Assembly (NCBI GenBank): GCA_934481515.1
Contig: CAKSPO010000053.1
Location: 1 to 10,475 of the forward strand
Direction of reading: 5' to 3'
From: an uncultured Eubacteriales bacterium
Lineage (GTDB): Bacteria; Bacillota; Clostridia; Oscillospirales; CAG-272
Length of the DNA stretch: 10,475 bases
The notes beneath the pieces were generated by a model. That model was not told the origin of the DNA and searched no databases. It saw nothing but the letters and a program-made list of their open reading frames with translations. Made by a program: the position numbers and the translations under genes. How positions within the stretch are numbered: position 1 is the stretch's first letter; each line of letters begins with the position of its first letter. Of the stretch, positions 6,583 to 10,475 are shown piece by piece.

Positions 6583-6726
6583 CTTAGGATGCCCGGCGGA
6601 GCGGATTTCATGTGCGGCGGTGCTGGTTTTGCAAAAGGCAGGAAAAGCGAAACCCGACGGATCATTTCCGGTAAAAAGGAATAGAATGGAGCAAGAGCGG
6701 AAAAAATATCCGAAGATAGTGACGTT

Positions 6727-6762
6727 TTGCCATCTGCTTTGAAAGGTTTATCTTTCCAAGCA
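6727..6762 (+). promoter_or_regulatory. Probable rubrerythrin promoter overlapped by a dyad
   Basis: TTGCCA (6727-6732), a 16-bp spacer and TATCTT (6749-6754) form a fair SigA promoter about 35 nt before the ATG. An inverted repeat, TGCTTTGAAAG (6735-6745) and CTTTCCAAGCA (6752-6762), with 10 of 11 positions paired, spans the spacer and -10. This is where a repressor such as a peroxide or redox regulator would bind. It does not match the B. subtilis PerR box, so the regulator is not identified. It could instead act as an RNA hairpin. Confidence 0.45.
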
Positions 6763-6793
6763 GCGGGCACAAAGACGGGAGGAGAGAATTGGA

Positions 6794-7336
6794 ATGAAAG
6801 AAAACAAGTATGCGGGAACACAGACCGAAAAGAATCTCCGGACGGCATTTTCGGGGGAGTCGGAGGCGCGCAGCAAGTATACCTATTTTGCATCCGTCGC
6901 AAAAAAACAGGGATTTGAGCAAATTGCCGCGCTGTTTCTGGAAACGGCGGAAAATGAGAAGGAGCACGGAAAGCTTTGGTTCCGGGAGCTTGGCGGCATC
7001 GGAGACATTGCCGACAATCTGCTTTCCGCCGCAGAAGGAGAGCATTTTGAATGGGCGGAGATGTATGAAGGCTTTGCCAGGACCGCCGAGGAGGAAGGTT
7101 TTCCGGAGCTTGCACACAGGTTCCGGCTGGTTGCCGCCATTGAGCGCCACCACGAGGAGCGCTTCCGCGCATTGCTTTCCAATGTGGAAAATGTGCAGGT
7201 GTTTGAAAAGAGCGGCGTCCGGATCTGGGAGTGCCGCAACTGCGGTCACATTGTAGTGGGAACTGCCGCTCCGGAGGCTTGTCCCGTCTGCAATCACCCG
7301 CAGAGCTATTTTCAAATCCGCGCGGAAAATTATTGA
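6794..7336 (+). CDS. rbr: Rubrerythrin
   Basis: A 180-aa two-domain rubrerythrin, a cytoplasmic peroxidase that reduces hydrogen peroxide to water in anaerobes with electrons from NAD(P)H via rubredoxin-type carriers. Residues 1-135 form the ferritin-like four-helix bundle. Diiron ligands are visible as Glu22 (GESEARSKY), the E-x-x-H of ENEKEH (Glu55, His58), the Glu residues of AEEEGF near 99-101, and E-x-x-H at 117-120. Residues 145-180 are the rubredoxin-like domain with Cys147-x2-Cys150 and Cys163-x2-Cys166, spaced by 12 residues, and the SYFQIRAENY tail seen in the family. Length is close to the usual 180-190. ATG at 6794 is preceded by GGGAGGAGA at 8-11 nt. It is monocistronic, with a dyad over its promoter and a strong terminator after it. 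Oxidative-stress control is inferred from the family. Confidence 0.96.
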   Translation: MKENKYAGTQTEKNLRTAFSGESEARSKYTYFASVAKKQGFEQIAALFLETAENEKEHGKLWFRELGGIGDIADNLLSAAEGEHFEWAEMYEGFARTAEEEGFPELAHRFRLVAAIERHHEERFRALLSNVENVQVFEKSGVRIWECRNCGHIVVGTAAPEACPVCNHPQSYFQIRAENY

Positions 7337-7406
7337 TCCGGAGATGGCGGAACCGACTCCGCACGGCATGTTGTGACTTCCGGCAGGGAAGAATCCGGGA
7401 GAACAG

Positions 7407-7449
7407 AAGAGTGCGGCAGAAAAACGGATGTTTTTCTGCCGCACTCTTT
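7407..7449. terminator. Bidirectional terminator between rubrerythrin and the acetyltransferase gene
   Basis: A perfect 19-bp inverted repeat has left arm AAGAGTGCGGCAGAAAAAC (7407-7425), loop GGAT and its complement at 7430-7448. It lies between convergent genes, about 70 nt from each stop codon. The T-rich flank is modest, but the stem is very stable. Confidence 0.8.
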
Positions 7450-7518
7450 GTATGGAAAGCTTCCGGTGCTGTTCTGCTTCGGCTGATGCATGTTTTTTGC
7501 CTGCCTTGGCGTTCCTTT

Positions 7519-8040
7519 TCAGTACGCCTCTTTCATGACTGTGTTTTGCAGGAACTCACGAAAGTTTTGGAATTCCGCGTTCGTCAGCGTGTCTGGAAAA
7601 CTCATGAGAATCAGCTCGTGCCCGGCATTTTTCCGGTGGTAGGGCGGATGGATGCGCCGGAACGGATTGGCAACGAATCCGCAACGCTCGTAAAAACCTT
7701 TCCGCCGCAGGGAAGTGGCATCGGTGGGAGGGTCATTCTCAAAAATCAGCGGTTGTTTTTGCAGTGCGGTGAGGATTTTTTGCCCGTAGTGCCGGTTCCG
7801 CAGGGAAGGGGAAACACAGAAGTGCTCAATATACAGGGCACCGGATACCTCCCAGTACAGAATTTTTCCGATGAAGGTGTCGCCGTCCAGGACGACGTCA
7901 AAGTGATAGGCGCTGTCTCTTAGAATCCGGGACTGAGAAAGCGGTTCCCGCTGCTCATGTGCGGGAAAGCTGATGGCATAAAGCTTCATGGCTTCCCGGT
8001 ACAGCGGGTGGCAGGGATCGGTGATGCGTTCGGTAGTCAT
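7519..8040 (-). CDS. GNAT-family N-acetyltransferase
   Basis: A 173-aa protein with the GNAT order of elements: a substrate-side helix (PLYREAMKLYAISFPAHEQRE, 12-32), strands 45-75 (HFDVVLDGDTFIGKILYWEV), acetyl-CoA-binding motif A at 71-92 (IEHFCVSPSLRNRHYGQKIL) and the late KGFYERCGF segment at 114-122. The family transfers an acetyl group from acetyl-CoA to an amine; the substrate is not predictable here. Motif A is R-N-R-H-Y-G, with His84 where Gly is usual in R/Q-x-x-G-x-G. The ATG at 8040 is chosen over a frame extending to 8253 because AGGAGG (8050-8055) lies 9 nt upstream and the promoter at 8087-8115 lies inside the longer version. It is monocistronic, convergent with rubrerythrin and divergent from the permease. 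Confidence 0.88.
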   Translation of the reverse strand: MTTERITDPCHPLYREAMKLYAISFPAHEQREPLSQSRILRDSAYHFDVVLDGDTFIGKILYWEVSGALYIEHFCVSPSLRNRHYGQKILTALQKQPLIFENDPPTDATSLRRKGFYERCGFVANPFRRIHPPYHRKNAGHELILMSFPDTLTNAEFQNFREFLQNTVMKEAY

Positions 8041-8086
8041 AAATCGGTTCCTCCTGCGTGCCTGGTAAAAGGAACAGAATGGTTTC

Positions 8087-8115
8087 AGTATACTGCATTT
8101 CCGGCACTTTTTCAA
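8087..8115 (-). promoter_or_regulatory. SigA promoter of the GNAT gene
   Basis: On the minus strand TTGAAA (8110-8115), a 17-bp spacer and TATACT (8087-8092). The start point is near 8080, about 40 nt before the ATG, which supports the shorter start at 8040. Confidence 0.85.
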
Positions 8116-8187
8116 GGTTTCCTTCAGAATTCTTTCCTGACTTCTGCGTGAATATCCGAAATATCTGCAGGGAAGTACGATCAGTGC

Positions 8188-8216
8188 TTGACAAAACCGC
8201 CTTTCGGTGATATACT
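8188..8216 (+). promoter_or_regulatory. SigA promoter of the purine permease gene
   Basis: TTGACA (8188-8193), a 17-bp spacer and TATACT (8211-8216), preceded by an extended TGA. It is near-consensus. The start point is near 8223, leaving a leader of about 125 nt before the ATG. Confidence 0.9.
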
Positions 8217-8222
8217 TGTTCT

Positions 8223-8340
8223 GTTTTTCGACAGGATACTTTACGGAAGCCATGTCCTTATGTCAATCGTCTCCGCGGGGGCATCTGCGGAGTCTTCTGT
8301 GAAAAACGGCGCATCCCCGAAAATCATTTATCGGAAAAGG
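8223..8340 (+). promoter_or_regulatory. Structured leader of the purine permease gene, no known riboswitch recognised
   Basis: The leader is long for a simple transcript. It contains a hairpin CTCCGC (8271-8276) / GCGGAG (8287-8292) whose loop is G-rich (GGGGG at 8277-8281). A later CCCC at 8315-8318, near the start of the ribosome-binding region, could pair with that loop. I do not see the conserved purine-riboswitch core. The ribosome binding site AAAAGG (8335-8340) is modest, 8 nt before the ATG. Confidence 0.4.
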
Positions 8341-8348
8341 AACAGATT

Positions 8349-9797
8349 ATGAAAAGCAGTAGCACAAACCAAAGCACTTCCTTTTGGGACAGGAAGTTCC
8401 ACTACACCCAAATGGGGTCGTCTCTCAAAACAGAGATCATTGCGGGACTGACCACCTTCCTTGCCATGGCGTACATTCTTGTTGTCAACGCGGGAATGTT
8501 TGAAACGCTCGGCTCGGTATCGTTTGACGCCATGTACGTTACGACGGCGCTTTCCGCTATCATCGGAACGGTATTGATCGGTCTTTTGTCCAATCTGCCG
8601 CTGGCACAGGCACCCGGCATGGGGCTCAACGCCTTCTTTGTGTATACGGTTTGCCTGACGCTCGGATTTTCTTACGCAAACGCACTTGTATTTGTTTTGA
8701 TTGATGGTCTTGTTTTTGTACTGCTGACCGCTACCGGACTGCGCAAGATTATTTTTGATGCCATTCCGCCCGTCGTCAAGACCGCCATTCCGGCAGGCAT
8801 CGGTCTGTTCATCGCTTTTCTGGGATTGCAGGATGCAAAGCTTGTGATTCCGAGCGCTTCCACCGGCGTTACGCTGGCATCGTTCAATCTCCTTGGCGGC
8901 GTCGGCTGGGCATCTGTCATGCCGCTGTTGGTCGCTGTGTTTTCTCTTTTGCTGATTGCAATTCTGTCCTGCCGGAAGATCAATGGCTCAATCCTTTGGG
9001 GAATTCTCGGCGGAACCGCGCTGTATTATCTCCTCGGATGCACGGTTGACGGATTCTATGACGGATTTGCAAAGAACTTTTCGTTCAATCCCGTTCAGCC
9101 GTTTGCTTCTTTTGCTTCCGAATCCTTCGGAAAGGTGTTTACGGAGGGCTTTGATTTTTCCGGCTATCTCAGCGCGGACGGTCATTCCGTCGGCGGGCTT
9201 GTCATTCTCTTTATCACGACGGCACTGGCGTTCTGCATGGTGGATATGTTTGATACCCTGGGAACGCTGTACGGCGCCTGCCGGGGCGGTGACCTGCTTG
9301 TCAAGAACGACAAGGGAGAGGCGGAGGTTCCGAACATGAACAAGGCGATGATGGCGGACGCCGTTGCCACCTGCACCGGATCGGTTCTCGGAACTTCTAC
9401 CGTAACGACGTTTGTTGAATCCTCTGCGGGCGTTGCCGCCGGCGGAAAGACCGGCATGACCTCTCTTGTGACTTCTGCCGCTTTCGTCGTTGCGCTGTTC
9501 TTTGCCCCGATTGCCAAGCTGATTCCGGCGTACGCTTACGGAGCCGCACTGATTTATGTCGGTGTTCTGATGATGGGAAGCGTCAAAGAAATCGACTGGA
9601 AGGATGTTTCCGTGTCGGTTCCGGCATTCCTTACCATTGCCATGATGCCGTTCACCTATAATATTTCTTACGGTATCGCGTTCGGATTGCTATCTTATGT
9701 GGCGATCAAGGCGTTCTCCGGAAAGATCAAAGAGATCAAAATCGGCACGTGGGTGATTACGGCGCTGTTCATTGCAATGTTTTTCCTTACCCACTGA
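8349..9797 (+). CDS. NCS2-family purine permease (AzgA/PbuG type)
   Basis: A 482-aa integral membrane protein of the NCS2 (nucleobase-ascorbate) superfamily, AzgA-like branch, which imports adenine, guanine or hypoxanthine with protons. Family marks are the N-terminal T-E-I-I-A-G-L-T-T-F-L-A-M-A-Y (28-42), QAPGMGLNAFF (87-97), MVDMFDTLGTL (297-307), MMADAVATCTGS (334-345) and the substrate-site TTFVESSAGV (353-362). About 12-14 hydrophobic segments fill the length, with a polar loop near 240-280. Length is at the upper end of the family's 430-480 range. The start has AAAAGG 8 nt upstream. It is a single gene with its own promoter, structured leader and terminator. Which purine it carries cannot be told; uracil/xanthine-type NCS2 permeases differ in the QAPGMG motif. 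Confidence 0.94.
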   Translation: MKSSSTNQSTSFWDRKFHYTQMGSSLKTEIIAGLTTFLAMAYILVVNAGMFETLGSVSFDAMYVTTALSAIIGTVLIGLLSNLPLAQAPGMGLNAFFVYTVCLTLGFSYANALVFVLIDGLVFVLLTATGLRKIIFDAIPPVVKTAIPAGIGLFIAFLGLQDAKLVIPSASTGVTLASFNLLGGVGWASVMPLLVAVFSLLLIAILSCRKINGSILWGILGGTALYYLLGCTVDGFYDGFAKNFSFNPVQPFASFASESFGKVFTEGFDFSGYLSADGHSVGGLVILFITTALAFCMVDMFDTLGTLYGACRGGDLLVKNDKGEAEVPNMNKAMMADAVATCTGSVLGTSTVTTFVESSAGVAAGGKTGMTSLVTSAAFVVALFFAPIAKLIPAYAYGAALIYVGVLMMGSVKEIDWKDVSVSVPAFLTIAMMPFTYNISYGIAFGLLSYVAIKAFSGKIKEIKIGTWVITALFIAMFFLTH

Positions 9798-9901
9798 GAA
9801 TAAAAGGCGTGCCGCATCCATTTGTCCGCAGAAACGGCGGGGAGATCGGTTTGTGAGAACAACCATCGCCGCAGACGTGCGGGCGCGGAGAAAAAAGCGG
9901 A

Positions 9902-9947
9902 AAGAGCTGTTAAAAACATCACGTTTTTAACAGCTCTTCGTTTTTTT
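9902..9947 (+). terminator. Intrinsic terminator of the purine permease gene
   Basis: Perfect 16-bp arms AAGAGCTGTTAAAAAC (9902-9917) and GTTTTTAACAGCTCTT (9923-9938) with a 5-nt loop are followed by a T-run at 9941-9947. It lies 104 nt past the stop. An A-run precedes it at 9891-9896, so it may also act on the minus strand. Confidence 0.88.
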
Positions 9948-10115
9948 GCCGGCGCGGAGGCTTCCGTCAATTGTTATTTTAATAGTTCCTGTACCGGGCT
10001 TTCCGAGGAGAACCATCCGGCAACCGAAAACAGGAATTTTTTGCAATTTACGAAAAAAGAGAATTTGTGCCTGACAACGCCTATCCACAGGGCGGAAGAA
10101 ACAGCGAATTCATAC
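9948..10115. other. Non-coding stretch between two terminators
   Basis: No gene with a ribosome binding site is visible here, and I find no clear promoter on either strand. It is bounded on the left by the permease terminator and on the right by a second perfect terminator with no obvious gene to serve, so a short untranslated transcript is possible. Confidence 0.35.
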
Positions 10116-10149
10116 AAAACGGTTGCAAATGATTCTGCAACCGTTTTTT
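10116..10149 (+). terminator. Intrinsic terminator without an assigned gene
   Basis: Perfect 12-bp arms AAAACGGTTGCA (10116-10127) and TGCAACCGTTTT (10136-10147) with an 8-nt loop are followed by a T-run to 10149. No coding gene ends just before it on the plus strand. It could back up the permease terminator or end a small RNA. Confidence 0.78.
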
Positions 10150-10178
10150 AAACAGGCATAAACAGAGCATTTCATACT

Positions 10179-10222
10179 TACTGTATCAGGGACAGTACAA
10201 TATCATCGGTTTGTCAGGGACA
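10179..10222. repeat. Small inverted repeat and 9-bp direct repeat upstream of the TetR-type gene
   Basis: TACTGT (10179-10184) and ACAGTA (10192-10197) form a 6-bp inverted repeat with a 7-bp centre. TCAGGGACA occurs at 10186-10194 and again at 10214-10222, 28 bp apart. The rest of 10150-10292 holds no gene or clear promoter. Function unknown; chance is possible. Confidence 0.35.
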
Positions 10223-10292
10223 TGAAGAACATGCGGAGAATCGGCGAAATTTCAGCGACCATTTAAAATGTACCGAAAAAGCAATTTGTCTA

Positions 10293-10321
10293 TTGTTTTT
10301 TCTTTGAGCCTATGATATAAT
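10293..10321 (+). promoter_or_regulatory. SigA promoter of the TetR-family gene
   Basis: TTGTTT (10293-10298), a 17-bp spacer and TATAAT (10316-10321) with an extended TGA before the -10. The start would be near 10328, leaving a leader of about 30 nt. Confidence 0.85.
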
Positions 10322-10323
10322 AA

Positions 10324-10343
10324 TAATCAATCAGTTATGATTA
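10324..10343. promoter_or_regulatory. Probable operator of the TetR-family gene
   Basis: TAATCA (10324-10329) and TGATTA (10338-10343) form a perfect inverted repeat with an 8-bp centre. It begins 2 bp after the -10 and covers the expected start point. The size and place suit a TetR-type dimer binding site, so self-repression is likely but inferred. Confidence 0.55.
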
Positions 10344-10356
10344 GACGGGAGAATCT

Positions 10357-10475
10357 ATGAAAACAACACAACAACAGCATAATGAAAAGAAAGAAGAGCT
10401 CATGAAAAAATGCTTTGAATGTTACGCCGAAAACGGACTTACCGGAACGGGCATCAAGGCACTGGCGGCTGCTTG
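10357..10475 (+). CDS. TetR-family transcriptional regulator, 3' part off the window
   Basis: Only the first 39 codons are present: a polar tail (MKTTQQQHNEKKEEL) followed by helix-turn-helix sequence MKKCFECYAENGLTGTGIKALAAA. This is the usual start of the TetR DNA-binding domain: a first helix ending Y-A-E-N-G, a short turn, then the I-K-A-L-A helix. TetR proteins are dimeric repressors whose C-terminal domain binds a small ligand; that domain lies past the right edge. ATG at 10357 has GGGAG (10347-10351) with 5-nt spacing. It has its own promoter and a 20-bp dyad over the start point. What it controls cannot be read here, but genes to the right are the usual targets. A different HTH family is less likely. 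Confidence 0.8.
   Translation, partial: MKTTQQQHNEKKEELMKKCFECYAENGLTGTGIKALAAA

Larger units (their letters stand above)
6313..6726. other. Long intergenic region with tandem hairpins, no gene
   Basis: I find no coding sequence with a ribosome binding site or recognisable protein in this gap. Minus-strand frames running through it are the reverse of the rubrerythrin gene or lack starts. It contains three terminator-like hairpins, listed separately. From 6583 to 6726 I see nothing but A/G-rich sequence leading to the rubrerythrin promoter. Confidence 0.5.

Noticed and set aside
6282..7444. Long minus-strand open frames over the rubrerythrin gene and the gap before it
   Set aside because: They lack start signals and family features; rubrerythrin metal-binding motifs on the plus strand explain the open frames.
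8041..8253. N-terminal extension of the GNAT protein to 8253
   Set aside because: The added 71 residues include the gene's own promoter and do not match the fold; AGGAGG supports the start at 8040.
8223..8348. Purine (guanine/adenine) riboswitch in the permease leader
   Set aside because: The conserved junction and loop sequences of the class could not be found, so only a structured leader is reported.
10221..10266. Short reading frame MKNMRRIGEISATI
   Set aside because: Only 14 codons with a poor ribosome site and no context; chance is the better explanation.

Overview
The window looks like chromosomal DNA from a spore-forming, anaerobic, Gram-positive bacterium of the class Clostridia, of roughly middling GC. 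The evidence is a spoVT-type sporulation regulator, a two-domain rubrerythrin, strong AGGAGG-type ribosome binding sites, several SigA-type promoters with exact 17-bp spacers, and compact genes closed by long A/T-flanked intrinsic terminators. I see no phage, IS, CRISPR or plasmid signature; it reads as ordinary core or near-core genome with well-marked transcription units. Genus cannot be told from the sequence alone.

Layout, left to right. (1) 1-464, minus: spoVT, cut by the left edge, with a possible forespore-type (SigG-like) promoter. (2) 854-930, minus: tRNA-Val(CAC) with its own strong promoter, an A-tract-rich upstream region and a bidirectional terminator. (3) 1168-2370, minus: a 400-aa lipoprotein whose N-terminal part resembles the extracytoplasmic RsgI-type domain of anti-sigma factors, followed by a long alanine-rich helical region. 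It has a consensus SigA promoter and its own terminator. (4) 2607-6270, plus: two overlapping genes for a heterodimeric ABC exporter, fired divergently from the lipoprotein gene and followed by several terminator-like hairpins. (5) 6794-7336, plus: rubrerythrin, with a dyad over its probable promoter. (6) 7519-8040, minus: a GNAT-family acetyltransferase, sharing a bidirectional terminator with rubrerythrin. (7) 8349-9797, plus: an NCS2-family (AzgA/PbuG-type) purine permease with a ~125-nt leader. (8) 10357-10475, plus: the start of a TetR-family regulator with promoter and probable self-operator, cut by the right edge.

Most genes here form single-gene units with their own promoter and terminator. 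The only operon is the ABC pair. Its two subunits show the asymmetric active-site pattern of heterodimeric exporters: Asp at the catalytic position in the first, a deviant signature motif in the second. The most unusual item is the lipoprotein. It carries an RsgI-type domain, including the Asn-Pro pair at which some RsgI proteins self-cleave, but it lacks both the transmembrane helix and the cytoplasmic anti-sigma domain. It also shares a divergent promoter region with the exporter, so an envelope-related pairing is possible but unproven.
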